Of a DNA stretch of 64,000 nt, positions 49,843 through 58,741 are shown piece after piece. The notes under the pieces are model-generated. The model was not told where the DNA came from. It was given only the letters and a program-made list of their open reading frames with translations, and made no database searches. Source of the stretch: Labilithrix luteola (GTDB lineage Bacteria; Myxococcota_A; Polyangia; Polyangiales; Polyangiaceae); NCBI RefSeq assembly GCF_001263205.1, contig NZ_CP012333.1, forward strand, positions 8,537,501-8,601,500. Direction: 5' to 3'. The translations under genes were made by a program, and so were the position numbers. The stretch's first letter is position 1, and each line of letters opens with the position of its first letter.

Positions 49843-51264
49843 ATGCCTGCGAATGGGCCAGCCACAGAGCGCGCGAAAGGTGCTCTCCTCGGTGGCCGCT
49901 ATTGGCTCGACGACGAGATCGCCTCGGGAGGCATGGCCACCGTGCACCTGGGCCGGATGGTCGGGCCAGCGGGCTTCTCGCGGACGGTTGCCATCAAGCG
50001 GCTCCACCCCCATCTCGCGAACGACCCGGCGTTCGGCTCGACCCTTCTCGACGAGGCCCGGCTTGCCGCACGGGTTCAACACCCGAGTGTCGTTTCCGCG
50101 CTCGACGTGGTTGCCGCCGGTGGCGAGCTGTTTCTGGTCATGGACTATGTGGTCGGTGAGTCGCTCTCGTACCTCGTTCGGCTGGCGGCCGACGACGGCG
50201 GCAGGCTGCCCGTTCCCGTTGCCATCGGAATCATGACGAGCGTGCTCGGTGGCCTTCATGCTGCGCACGAGGCACGCAGTGTGCACGGTGAGCCACTCGC
50301 GCTCGTTCATCGGGACGTGTCTCCTCAGAACGTGATCGTCGGGAGTGACGGCATCGCGAGGCTGCTTGATTTCGGCATCGCCAAGGCCGCCTTTCGCTTG
50401 AATTCCACGCGGGACGGACAGCTCAAGGGGAAGCTCCGTTACATGGCGCCGGAGCAGCTTCACGCGGGCAGGGTCGATCGCCGGGCCGACGTGTACGCTG
50501 CGTCGGTCGTGCTCTGGGAGGCTTTGACGGGCAGGGCCCTTTTCTCGAGCCAAGACGCCGGACCGCTCGTCCGCGAGATTCTGCACGGAGACGTTCCGGC
50601 GCCGAGCCAGTTCGTTGCCGGGCTTCCTGCGGGGCTCGACGACGTCGTGCTCAGGGGCCTCGCGCGAGATCCGCAGAGTCGCTTTCCGACCGCGATGGAG
50701 ATGATCGAGGCGCTCGAGCACGTGGAAAACCCGGCGACGTCGCGCGTCATCGGCAAGTGGGTTGCCTCGACGGCCTTCGCGAGCCTCGCCGCGCGTGCCG
50801 CCCTGCTCGCACGTATCGAGAGCGGGAGCGCGCAGGCGCTGCCGGCGCCGCCGCCGCCAACGGCCGACTTACCGACCCAACTCGACATCGTTCACACGCC
50901 GCCGGCGACGGTGACCGCCGCTATCTCGATTGGGCGCACGGCGCCGCCTATCCGGCGCGTTGCATCGTGGGCGGCCATCATCGTGCTCGCATCGTTGGGA
51001 GCCGTCGCTCTCGGCAGCTCGCTGCGTGAACGTGCGCCAATCGGAACGACGCCTTCCTCCGGTGTGGGCGCGGCCGTCCCGTCGGTCGAACTTCCGTCCT
51101 CGCCGAATCCCACGTCCGCGCCTCCCATCACTGCGCCGTCGGCGACCGCCGTCGCTACGCCAAAGGCACACACGGGGCCGGGACACACGGCTCCGTCCAA
51201 GAATTGCAATCCGCCTTGGGTTCTCGAAAACGGAAATAAGCGATTTAAAGTGGAGTGCCTGTAA
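49843..51264 (+). CDS. Hanks-type Ser/Thr protein kinase
   Basis: A 473-residue membrane-anchored kinase. Motifs: IASGGMATVHLG (Gly loop), TVAIKRLH (Lys), HRDVSPQNVIV (catalytic loop), LDFGIAKA (DFG), YMAPEQLH (APE). A linker rich in Pro and Thr leads to one membrane helix (VASWAAIIVLASLGAVALGS) and a Ser/Pro-rich extracytoplasmic tail ending in CNPPWVLENGNKRFKVECL. That terminal motif with two cysteines is common in myxobacterial kinases. It may phosphorylate the FHA activator encoded divergently or the neighbouring gene product. Confidence 0.88.
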   Translation: MPANGPATERAKGALLGGRYWLDDEIASGGMATVHLGRMVGPAGFSRTVAIKRLHPHLANDPAFGSTLLDEARLAARVQHPSVVSALDVVAAGGELFLVMDYVVGESLSYLVRLAADDGGRLPVPVAIGIMTSVLGGLHAAHEARSVHGEPLALVHRDVSPQNVIVGSDGIARLLDFGIAKAAFRLNSTRDGQLKGKLRYMAPEQLHAGRVDRRADVYAASVVLWEALTGRALFSSQDAGPLVREILHGDVPAPSQFVAGLPAGLDDVVLRGLARDPQSRFPTAMEMIEALEHVENPATSRVIGKWVASTAFASLAARAALLARIESGSAQALPAPPPPTADLPTQLDIVHTPPATVTAAISIGRTAPPIRRVASWAAIIVLASLGAVALGSSLRERAPIGTTPSSGVGAAVPSVELPSSPNPTSAPPITAPSATAVATPKAHTGPGHTAPSKNCNPPWVLENGNKRFKVECL

Positions 51265-51273
51265 ACTGACCCG

Positions 51274-52086
51274 GTGCGTCTCCGATCGTTTTGCGTGCTC
51301 GCCTTCTTGCTTGGGTCGTCGTCCGCCGCGCACGCCGACGACAAGATGGATTGCGCAACGGCTCATTTCGAGGGGCAGAACCTCCGCGATGCGGGACAGT
51401 TCACGAAGGCTCACGAGCGCTTTTTGAGCTGCACGAGAGACCGTTGCCCGCGAGCCATCCAAGAGGAGTGCGCAGGATTCCTCGCAGAGATCGAGCGGAT
51501 TCGACCTTCGATGGTCATCGAAGCGATCGACGAGCATGGCTCGACGATCCTCGACGTCCGCGTCAGCGTCGACGGAGTGCCGCTTGCCGATCGCCTGACG
51601 GGGCTTTCGATGAACGTCGATCCGGGCGAACACGTTCTCCGCCTCACGCTCCGCGACGGCACCGCCAAAGAGCAACGCATCGTCATGCTCGCCGGCGACC
51701 ATGCCAAACGCATCCGTGTCCGTTTCGATGGTGCGCCACCGGCGAAGCCTGCTGGGGCCGCCTCGTCCACCGAGCAGAGCAAAGGTGTTCCGACGTCCGC
51801 TTGGATTCTAGGCGGCGTCGGGGCGGCCACCCTGGTGAGCGGGGTGGCCTTTGGAGCCATGGCGCTGTCGGACCATTCCGGCTTCGATGCCTGCGGTGCA
51901 ACGCGCACGTGCGATTCCGGCGACGTTCGCTCGATGCACACGAAGGCGCTCGTGGCGGACATCTCGTTTGCCGTCGCGGCGGGGGCCGCGATAGCCGCGG
52001 TCGTCCTCGTTCTCACGAACGGTCACGAGACGCCTCACGCGGCCGCCCACCTCGCCCACGCTATCGGCGCGCCTGTGTCCTTCTGA
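51274..52086 (+). CDS. Exported PEGA-like protein with C-terminal membrane helices
   Basis: A 270-residue protein starting nine bases after the kinase, hence the same operon. A signal peptide (SFCVLAFLLGSSSAAHA) precedes a TPR-like Cys-containing helical region (ATAHFEGQNLRDAGQFTKAH, CTRDRCPRAIQEECAGF), a small beta domain like PEGA (VRVSVDGVPLADRLTGLSMN, DPGEHVLRLTLRDGT), and two C-terminal helices (SAWILGGVGAATLVSGVAFG, SFAVAAGAAIAAVVLVL). A CGATRTCDSGD motif between helices is shared with the partial gene at 1-220. It may be a periplasmic or envelope partner of the kinase. Confidence 0.75.
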   Translation: MRLRSFCVLAFLLGSSSAAHADDKMDCATAHFEGQNLRDAGQFTKAHERFLSCTRDRCPRAIQEECAGFLAEIERIRPSMVIEAIDEHGSTILDVRVSVDGVPLADRLTGLSMNVDPGEHVLRLTLRDGTAKEQRIVMLAGDHAKRIRVRFDGAPPAKPAGAASSTEQSKGVPTSAWILGGVGAATLVSGVAFGAMALSDHSGFDACGATRTCDSGDVRSMHTKALVADISFAVAAGAAIAAVVLVLTNGHETPHAAAHLAHAIGAPVSF

Positions 52087-52092
52087 CGTTCG

Positions 52093-53595
52093 TCACGATC
52101 CTGCGGTGTCGTTCAGGTAGCGACGCCGCAGGTGTCGAAGGAGCGCGTCGGGATCGAGTCCACGACCCGTGGCGCGCTCGAGGATCGTGTTCGTGTCGAA
52201 GCGGCCGCCGTGCTGGTGGACGTTGTCGTGGGCGTAGGTCCGAAGGCCCGTGAAGTCGCCGCGGGAGAGCTCCGAGAGAATCGAGGGACGCGCGGCAACG
52301 GCCGCGGCGAACAGCTGTGAGGCGGCGATGGCGCCGATCGTGTAGCTCGGGAAGTAGCCGAACGCGCCCGTGGGCCAGTGGACGTCTTGCAAGCAACCGT
52401 CGCGATCGGTTTCGGGACGAACGCCCACGATCCGTTCCATCGCGTCGCGGAAGGCCGAAGGCAGATCCTTCACGGCGAGATCGCCCGAGAGCAGCGCTCG
52501 CTCGATGTTGAAGCGGACGATGATGTGGAGCGGGTAGGTGGCCTCGTCGGCCTCGACTCGGATGAAGCTGCGCTCGACGCGGAGCGCGTGACGCGAAAGT
52601 GCGTCGAGGTGGAGCATCGAGGGACTCACGTCGAGGTATTGGGCAGCGGCGCCCGCCAGATATCCGAGGAACTCGGGCGTGCGGGACGCCTGCATCTCCA
52701 TCAGAAGCGACTGGCTCTCGTGAAGACCCATGCCGGGCACGGCGCCGACGGGCTGGCGCGTCCATGCGCGGGGCAATCCCATTTCGTAAAGGGCGTGTCC
52801 GCTTTCGTGAATCACGCCGAGCACGCTGGAGAGAAAGTCCGCCTCGTCGTAGCGCGTGGTCATGCGCACGTCTTCGGCCGCGCCACCGCAGAACGGATGC
52901 ACGCTCACGTCGAGGCGACCACGCGTGAAGTCGAAGCCCATTCGTTCGGCGAGGTGACGGCCGAGCGCCGCCTGGCGTTCGACCTTGAACGGCCCCACGA
53001 GCTCGGGGGCCTCGCCTGCGCGCGCCTGTGCGGCGAGGATGGCGTCGACGAGCGGAGGCAGCTCGCGCTCGAGACGCGCGAAAAGAGGCTGGAGCGACGC
53101 CTCGCGCGCACCGGGTTCGTATTCGTCGGCGAGGGCGTCGTAGACGGAGAGCTTCATCCTCGAGCCCTTGGCTTGCCCCACTTGCCGCGTCAGGTTCACG
53201 ACCTCGGTGAGCTTCGGAAGGAGGCTCGCGAAGTCGTCGTTCTTCCGAGCCGTCCGCCACGCGAGCTCGCAGCTCGACGTTGCTCGCGAGCGCGCCTCCA
53301 CCAGGTCGGCGGGCACGGCGGCCGCGTGCACCCAGCTCCGACGCATCGCGACGAGGTTGTCGCGCTCCCACTCGTCGCTCGGTGGCGAGGCCTCCGCCGA
53401 CGCCAGGAGCTCTTCCATGTCCTCGCCGGCGATGGCTTCGTGGGCGAGGACGCGCAAGGTCCCGAGCTGCGCGCCTCGAAGATCGCCGGACCCCTCGGGC
53501 ATCATCGCTTGAGCGTCCCAATCGAGTTGGTCGGCCGAGCTCCGCAGGAGATAGTGGCGATCGAAGCGCTGGCGAAGCTCGCGGTAGGCGGTCAT
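52093..53595 (-). CDS. Metallocarboxypeptidase, M32 (thermostable Taq-type) family
   Basis: A 500-residue zinc enzyme that removes C-terminal amino acids. The HEXXH zinc motif is HESGHALYEMGLPR, and the downstream Glu lies in GMGLHESQSLLMEM. DVSVHPFCGGAAEDVRMTTR and EADEATYPLHIIVRFNIE are other M32 signatures. Cytoplasmic (no signal peptide). ATG 53595 begins the usual MTAYRELRQRF. Its start overlaps a 47-codon open frame by four bases. Confidence 0.9.
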   Translation of the reverse strand: MTAYRELRQRFDRHYLLRSSADQLDWDAQAMMPEGSGDLRGAQLGTLRVLAHEAIAGEDMEELLASAEASPPSDEWERDNLVAMRRSWVHAAAVPADLVEARSRATSSCELAWRTARKNDDFASLLPKLTEVVNLTRQVGQAKGSRMKLSVYDALADEYEPGAREASLQPLFARLERELPPLVDAILAAQARAGEAPELVGPFKVERQAALGRHLAERMGFDFTRGRLDVSVHPFCGGAAEDVRMTTRYDEADFLSSVLGVIHESGHALYEMGLPRAWTRQPVGAVPGMGLHESQSLLMEMQASRTPEFLGYLAGAAAQYLDVSPSMLHLDALSRHALRVERSFIRVEADEATYPLHIIVRFNIERALLSGDLAVKDLPSAFRDAMERIVGVRPETDRDGCLQDVHWPTGAFGYFPSYTIGAIAASQLFAAAVAARPSILSELSRGDFTGLRTYAHDNVHQHGGRFDTNTILERATGRGLDPDALLRHLRRRYLNDTAGS

Positions 53596-53735
53596 GCCGG
53601 CAGTGTAGTCGGTTTCGGCGATAATCGGCGCCCGCTCGCTTCCGGCAGATCGCCGAAGGGCCCGGCGATCGAGACAGGCTCTTCGTCCCAGGCGGGCCGG
53701 GGCTCGGCTCGGAGAGCCTCGAAGAGCTCGTCCAT
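53592..53735 (-). CDS. Possible 47-aa ORF between the deacetylase and carboxypeptidase genes
   Basis: ATG 53735 opens a frame (MDELFEALRAEPRPAWDEEP then VSIAGPFGDLPEASG) with high G/C at third positions. Its TGA overlaps the next start (ATGA). It is in the same frame as the deacetylase gene, whose TGA stop at 53763 separates the two; between lie only RAIELAVER. A small separate protein or a formerly fused tail are both possible. No ribosome-binding site is seen. Confidence 0.4.
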   Translation of the reverse strand: MDELFEALRAEPRPAWDEEPVSIAGPFGDLPEASGRRLSPKPTTLPA

Positions 53736-53762
53736 GCGCTCGACTGCCAGCTCGATCGCGCG

Positions 53763-54626
53763 TCAGCCGGCTGAAGACGCCGCGTAGTGCGCAGCAATCT
53801 CGTCGCTCGTCGTGAGCCATACGCCTTCGTGCGCGGCCACGTAGGCGAGGGCCTTTTCCAGATACTTGTGGCGAAAGGGCTGACCAATCACGAATGGGTG
53901 CAGCGCCAGGGCCATGACGCGCCCTGAATCTTTGCTGTCTTCGTAGAGCTGGTCGAACTGGTCGACGATCATCCGATAGAACCCTTCGCCCGAAAGGCTC
54001 TTTCCGACGAACATCGATATGTCGTTGAGTTCGATGGCATAAGGCACCGAGAGCATGCCCGGAACGCGGAGCGCGAACGGCTGATCGTCGGCGACCCAAT
54101 CGAGCACGTACGAAAGACCCAGCTCGCGCAGGAGCCTCGGGGTGTCGAACGTCTCGGAGAGGCCGGGGCCCATCCATCCATGGACCGGCCGCTCGGTGGC
54201 GTCGGTGATGGTCTTCACCACGTCCGCGAGATAGCGGCGCTCTTCCTCGATCGGCATCCCGGCCTGGAAGATCGAGTTGTTCTTGCCGTGTGCCACCCAC
54301 GCCCAATCGCGCTGTTTTCCGGCAGTGATGATTTCCGGGTAATGGTGAACCACGTCGGAATTGAGGAGAACGGAGGCGCGCATTCCGTATTTGTCGAGTG
54401 CGTCCGCCACCCGCCAGATTCCGACGCGCGGCCCGTAATCCCGCCAACCGAAGTTGAGCGGATCGGGCTTCAGGTGAGCCGTTCCCGCGAAGATGCTGGT
54501 GGCCGGCTTGTCGACCTCGTAGTGCTCGACGTTCACGCCGACGTAGAAGGCGACGCGCGCCCCGTTCGGCCACGTGAGCTTCGGGCGCTGAACGATGGGG
54601 GAGTACGAATAGAGCTCGTTGTCCAT
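53763..54626 (-). CDS. Polysaccharide deacetylase family protein (allantoinase PuuE-like)
   Basis: A 287-residue enzyme of carbohydrate esterase family 4 type. WPNGARVAFYVGVNVEHYEV, FGWRDYGPRVGIWRVADALD, GMRASVLLNSDVVHHYPEI and GWMGPGLSETFDTPRLLREL follow the family order, closest to the subgroup that includes PuuE allantoinase. The classical His-x4-His metal pair is only partly clear (HHYPE; WVAHGKNN). It lacks a signal peptide. Substrate is unknown; a LysR regulator is divergently transcribed and probably controls it. Confidence 0.82.
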   Translation of the reverse strand: MDNELYSYSPIVQRPKLTWPNGARVAFYVGVNVEHYEVDKPATSIFAGTAHLKPDPLNFGWRDYGPRVGIWRVADALDKYGMRASVLLNSDVVHHYPEIITAGKQRDWAWVAHGKNNSIFQAGMPIEEERRYLADVVKTITDATERPVHGWMGPGLSETFDTPRLLRELGLSYVLDWVADDQPFALRVPGMLSVPYAIELNDISMFVGKSLSGEGFYRMIVDQFDQLYEDSKDSGRVMALALHPFVIGQPFRHKYLEKALAYVAAHEGVWLTTSDEIAAHYAASSAG

Positions 54627-54765
54627 GGAGGGCCTCCGCTTTCCGAAACGTGGGCAAAGCTCGACCGCTCGTTCCCGCAGGTGGGAACGTCGCTTCGCCG
54701 TCGAGCACGAGGAGAACCATAAAGCGCGTCGCTGCTCCGGAGAACGAGGCTAAAGTTCCAGAGAC

Positions 54766-54786
54766 TTCGGACAAGAATGTCCGGAA
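54766..54786. promoter_or_regulatory. Dyad in the LysR-deacetylase intergenic region
   Basis: TTCGGACA-AGAA-TGTCCGGAA: perfect inner arms CGGACA/TGTCCG around four bases, ending 13 bases before the LysR start. It is a good candidate for autoregulatory or shared operator binding by the LysR protein. Confidence 0.5.
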
Positions 54787-54798
54787 TCGAGAAAGACC

Positions 54799-55701
54799 AT
54801 GGATAGTCTCGGCTCGCTCCAAGCGTTCGTTCAGGCTGCCGACGCTCGAAGCTTCACGATCGCGGGGCACAAGCTGGGCGTCTCGTCGTCGGCCGTCGGA
54901 AAAGCCATCGCGAGACTCGAAGAGCGCCTCGGTGTTCGGCTCTTCCACCGTTCGACGCGCACGATGACCCTGACACCCGAGGGAGAGCTGCTGCTCGAAC
55001 GGTGCCGGCGTATCTTCGCCGAAGTCGAGGCCGCGGAGCTGGAGCTCGCGCAGACGCGAGGGGCACCACGCGGCAAACTTCGGGTCAGCATGCCCATCGT
55101 CGGCATGCTGATGATGCCCGCGCTCACCGCCTTCATGCGGGCCCACCCGGCCATCGAGCTCGAGCTCGACTTCACCGATCGCCTCGTCGACGTCATCGAG
55201 GAAGGCTTCGATGCCGTCGTGCGCGCGGGAGAGATCGACGATTCACGCTTGATGAGTCGCGCGCTCGGTACCTTCCACCTGCTTCTCGTCGGAGCGCCTG
55301 CGTACTTCGCGAAGGCCGGCACGCCGCGCGAACCGGGCGACCTCCTCGAGCATGCTTGCCTCCAGCACCGCTTTGCGACCAACGGCAAGCTCGAACGATG
55401 GCCGCTGCGTCGCGGTCGCAAAGACCTCGACCTCGAGCTGCCCACCACGGCGGTCGCGAACACCATCGAGCCGCTCATCGAGATGGCCACGCAAGGACTC
55501 GGCATTGCGTGCCTGCCCGACTTCGCGATCCGGCGACAACTCCGCGAGGGAACGCTGGTAACGGTGCTCGACCGCCACGTGCATCACGCGGGCGTCTTTC
55601 GACTGCTCTGGCCTTCGAGCCGCTACGTTTCGCCGAAGCTGCGCGTCTTCGTCGACTTCATGGCTCGCCACCTCTTCGGGTCCCGCGAGCGGCAGCCCTG
55701 A
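54799..55701 (+). CDS. LysR-type transcriptional regulator
   Basis: A 300-residue DNA-binding regulator. The winged HTH is at the N-terminus (LQAFVQAADARSFTIAGHKL, SSSAVGKAIARLEERLGVRL, FHRSTRTMTLTPEGELLLE), followed by the periplasmic-binding-like effector domain (PIVGMLMMPALTAFMRAHPA, RALGTFHLLLVGAPAYFA). ATG 54799 is standard. Divergence from the deacetylase gene over 172 bases implies control of that gene in response to an unknown ligand. Confidence 0.9.
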   Translation: MDSLGSLQAFVQAADARSFTIAGHKLGVSSSAVGKAIARLEERLGVRLFHRSTRTMTLTPEGELLLERCRRIFAEVEAAELELAQTRGAPRGKLRVSMPIVGMLMMPALTAFMRAHPAIELELDFTDRLVDVIEEGFDAVVRAGEIDDSRLMSRALGTFHLLLVGAPAYFAKAGTPREPGDLLEHACLQHRFATNGKLERWPLRRGRKDLDLELPTTAVANTIEPLIEMATQGLGIACLPDFAIRRQLREGTLVTVLDRHVHHAGVFRLLWPSSRYVSPKLRVFVDFMARHLFGSRERQP

Positions 55702-55716
55702 GGCGCGACGCGATCG

Positions 55717-56253
55717 TCACGTTCGATGGGGCGCGCGGTTGGGCGGAGCGTCGATCGGCTGATCGTTGCAGAGCATGCAGCCGAGCTCGTGGAGGTAGAC
55801 GTGGTGGACTTCGCACTCGCCGTGCGTCGGGAGTTCGTCGGGGATCCACGCGTCTTCCGACTCTCGTGGAATTGCCGACATGGGAAACGCGATGATCATT
55901 GCGCGAAGTCGTTCGAGCGCCGGGAGGATGCTCTCCGGGCGAGGCTCGAATCCGAGGAGCTCCCAATTCGACTTTGCCAAGGCCGCGTCGACGACGGCCA
56001 GGATGAAGCGTTTCTCGTTTTCGAAGTCCTCGTGCGTCCACCCGAACTCGGATACTTCGAGTCCGGCTGTGCCGAGGCCGACGCGCGATGCGTCGTGCTG
56101 GATGAGGAAATACGCAAAGCGCTTTTCCCAATCCGTTGTTGCGAATCGACACGCGGCAAGGCTCAAGACGTCGAGCAGCACGGCGGTGAGCCCATTGCTC
56201 ATCGGAACGACGGGGCCATCCGAAACGCGTTGACTCGTGAGGAGGGTACCCAA
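55717..56253 (-). CDS. Protein of unknown function
   Basis: A 178-residue soluble protein (ATG 56202 is an alternative start). Helical N-terminal half (GLTAVLLDVLSLAACRFA, TDWEKRFAYFLIQHDASR), a middle with ALERLRAMIIAFPMSA and a C-terminal cluster of His and Cys (HGECEVHHVYLHELGCMLC) that might bind a metal ion. No family is recognised. It converges with the LysR gene, stops 15 bases apart. Confidence 0.6.
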   Translation of the reverse strand: MGTLLTSQRVSDGPVVPMSNGLTAVLLDVLSLAACRFATTDWEKRFAYFLIQHDASRVGLGTAGLEVSEFGWTHEDFENEKRFILAVVDAALAKSNWELLGFEPRPESILPALERLRAMIIAFPMSAIPRESEDAWIPDELPTHGECEVHHVYLHELGCMLCNDQPIDAPPNRAPHRT

Positions 56254-56432
56254 GGGCGATTCGCTTTCCGCTCGAGCTCGAGCATTCCTTACGACGCGGC
56301 GCGCCGCGAGCTACGACAGGTGACCAACAGAATACATGTGTCCTCGTCTCGAGGTGGATTGTGCGGTCGAATCGTGACGAGCACGTGTCTGCGTCCTTGC
56401 CGCGCGTCGGGTGGTCGTTCAGGCTTGCCCGC

Positions 56433-57491
56433 GTGAAGCTGGGCCGACGTCCGTTCGTGGTTGGTGGTGCGCTGGTTTCGTTGACGGGCGTCGCCGGTGC
56501 ATCGCAGGGAGCTTGTGGCGGCCAGGTCGCCGAACCCGACGGAGAACCGCATCGGTGGTCGCCTCCGCCGACCGATGTTCCGGACTCGTCGACACCACCT
56601 TCTCCGCCGGCCTGGTGCAAGGACCCTGCACCCAACACGCCACTTCGCGCGCTGACGGGCATTCGTGGCTACCCGCCGTATCCGGCGATGACGCTCTATT
56701 CCTATACGACCGCCGAACAGGTTGCAGGGCTCCGGAACGGCGATCCGCTCTTCACGAAGGTGACCACGGATAGTGGAGATCGCGGTTACCTCTTCGACAT
56801 TCTCGCAGCGGTCGCAAAACGAGGAAGTGCGGCCGCCGCGCTGCTCGAGGGCCCTCGTTACGAGAAGGGCCGTTTCGCGTGGCCGTTCTTGGCGGGCACC
56901 CGCATCTCGCCGGAAGACTACGGCGACGAAATCATCGCGATGACGCTCAAGCCCGAGGCCATCGTCGCGTACGTCGGGGCAGAACACGGGGATATCTCGT
57001 TCATCGATTCCACGGGCTCGCGGTTGACCGACGATGAGGCGCTGGCGATACCCGAGCGGATTGGCGCCGTCTTCTTCTTCAACGGCGAAGCCATCTTTTC
57101 GGGGACCGTCGGTTCGGGCTGCTACGGCGCGACGACCAACCGCGCCGTCGCGTATCGCGAGTTCTACCTCGGCAACATCGATATGGTGGCCGAGTGGAGT
57201 CTCGGAACACAGGCCATCGTCGATCGCTTGAGGGACGAGGCTGCGGATCTCCGAGGGCTCGTTGCGGACCTCGATTGCACTGGCATGGTCGGGCCGTCGT
57301 GCGCCGACATCGTCGATGCATGGGTGTTGCATCGCGACAAGCGAGTCGACTGCATCCTGGCGTCGCTCGCCTTTGCGAGCGAGAGCGGCTATCCGGTCGC
57401 GCGGTTGGGAACGCTCGCGGACGAGCTCGAGGCCCTGGTGTTCACGCCGAATCCATTCGTTGGCGCCGGCGCCGGCTCGAGCCAGCCCTAG
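56433..57491 (+). CDS. Exported protein of unknown function
   Basis: A 352-residue protein from GTG 56433. A signal sequence (RRPFVVGGALVSLTGVAG) is followed by a Cys-Gly-Gly site (GACGGQVAEP) that may be a lipobox. After a Pro/Ser linker comes an alpha/beta domain (TTAEQVAGLRNGDPLFTKVT, YLFDILAAVAKRGSAAAALL, YEKGRFAWPFLAGTRISPED) and a helical tail with cysteines (ADLDCTGMVGPSCADIVDAW). No family is recognised. The HIT gene starts three bases after its stop. Confidence 0.65.
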   Translation: MKLGRRPFVVGGALVSLTGVAGASQGACGGQVAEPDGEPHRWSPPPTDVPDSSTPPSPPAWCKDPAPNTPLRALTGIRGYPPYPAMTLYSYTTAEQVAGLRNGDPLFTKVTTDSGDRGYLFDILAAVAKRGSAAAALLEGPRYEKGRFAWPFLAGTRISPEDYGDEIIAMTLKPEAIVAYVGAEHGDISFIDSTGSRLTDDEALAIPERIGAVFFFNGEAIFSGTVGSGCYGATTNRAVAYREFYLGNIDMVAEWSLGTQAIVDRLRDEAADLRGLVADLDCTGMVGPSCADIVDAWVLHRDKRVDCILASLAFASESGYPVARLGTLADELEALVFTPNPFVGAGAGSSQP

Positions 57492-57494
57492 TCG

Positions 57495-58052
57495 ATGCGG
57501 CGACTCGACAAGCCACAGGCGCTCGCCGCGCTCGCCGAGGCCCGTGCGTCGATTCCACCGCAATTCCGACAATGCGTGATGTGCGCGCTTGCTGCTAGCG
57601 CGATGAAACCGAATCTCTTCATTCGCGAAACCGAACATGCGGTTTGCGTGTTGAATGCATTCGGGTCGATGCCTTCCGACATGCTCGTCGTGGCCAAACG
57701 CCACCTGCCGACGCTCGCCGAGGTGCCCTGGGAGGTCCACGAGGACATGTCGCGACTCGCCTGGGAAGCGGGCCGCGTGCTCGAGCGTCGAGGCGCAAAA
57801 CGCGTTTATCTCGCGCAGCTCGGGTCTCCAGCGGATATCCCGACGAGCTACGCCCACGCGCACGTGCACGTGATTCCGGTGACCACGACCGACGAGAGCG
57901 CGCGGCCCGCGGTGGTTCTCTCGTGGAGCAGCGGTGTCATCGCCTACGATCCAGGTGAGGGCGAAGCGCTCGCGGCGTCGCTCGCCGCTTCGTTCCAGGA
58001 GTCACCGTCGACGGTGACGGGCACGTTCCGACGTTCCAAATTCCGAGACTAG
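57495..58052 (+). CDS. HIT-domain hydrolase-like protein
   Basis: A 185-residue protein of the histidine-triad superfamily, which hydrolyses nucleotide phosphoramidates or dinucleoside polyphosphates. FGSMPSDMLVVAKRHLPTL, RVYLAQLGSPADIPTS and the triad HAHVHVIPV are seen. The N-terminus has C-x2-C (FRQCVMCALAAS), as in several HIT proteins that bind zinc. It overlaps the convergent beta-barrel gene by four bases. Confidence 0.85.
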   Translation: MRRLDKPQALAALAEARASIPPQFRQCVMCALAASAMKPNLFIRETEHAVCVLNAFGSMPSDMLVVAKRHLPTLAEVPWEVHEDMSRLAWEAGRVLERRGAKRVYLAQLGSPADIPTSYAHAHVHVIPVTTTDESARPAVVLSWSSGVIAYDPGEGEALAASLAASFQESPSTVTGTFRRSKFRD

Positions 58053-58666
58053 AAACCGCCGCCGATCGCGAACGCGTAGAAGCGGTCAGCGTTCCATGGC
58101 TCGAACGAATAGGCCGCGAGCCGTATTGGGCCGATATCGAAGCCGACGAGCGCGCCAGGATCGACCGTCGTGCGCTCGAGAAAGCGCGTCCGCTGCAGAA
58201 CGAATCCGGCACGTAAGAACGACACCGGCCGGATCGTGAGCTCCGACCAGTTGTAGAGGAAGCTCGCGTCGGGCGTTTCGCCGTCCCAAACGAATTCGCT
58301 CTCCGACGTGAGCTCGAGCTTCCAGAGCTTGGCCTCGATTTCGAGTCCCGGTGCGGCGCCGCGCGTGCGGCCCAGCACGACGCCGATCATCGGCGTGATG
58401 GTCAGCTCGAGCGGATCCCAGAGCCGCACGTCGAAGTTGCGACCGAGAAACACCGACGCGGTGCGGAAGTTCTCGTAGTTGTAGCGAGCCTCGATGTGGA
58501 TGTTCTTCACGTCGACGCTGCCGATGACGAGCACGGTGTCGTCGGCCTTCGGCTCCCAATACCAATATCCTTCCGCGTAAGCCGAAATCGGCTTGGGCGC
58601 CGCGTCCTCGCTGCCCGCCGTGCCGCCGGCCATCGACGCGAGCGCGAGCGCGAGAGCGCTGACCAT
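58049..58666 (-). CDS. Putative outer-membrane beta-barrel protein
   Basis: A 205-residue exported protein. A signal peptide (VSALALALASMAGGTAG) precedes alternating beta strands: YAEGYWYWEPKADDTVLVIG, HIEARYNYENFRTASVFLGR, GLEIEAKLWKLELTSESEFV and SFLRAGFVLQRTRFLER, with a terminal strand ending AFAIGGGF. The pattern is that of a small outer-membrane barrel; no family assignment is possible. Confidence 0.65.
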   Translation of the reverse strand: MVSALALALASMAGGTAGSEDAAPKPISAYAEGYWYWEPKADDTVLVIGSVDVKNIHIEARYNYENFRTASVFLGRNFDVRLWDPLELTITPMIGVVLGRTRGAAPGLEIEAKLWKLELTSESEFVWDGETPDASFLYNWSELTIRPVSFLRAGFVLQRTRFLERTTVDPGALVGFDIGPIRLAAYSFEPWNADRFYAFAIGGGF

Positions 58667-58741
58667 CGCGGGAGGCGCTGCAGTGCGCGTTCCAGGCGCC
58701 TGCGTCCCGATGGCGCTCGTGCGCGTCGTTTCGGCGCCGCG

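Noticed and set aside
53763..53765. TGA as selenocysteine codon
   Set aside because: No SECIS-like hairpin directly follows and the deacetylase is already full length at this stop.
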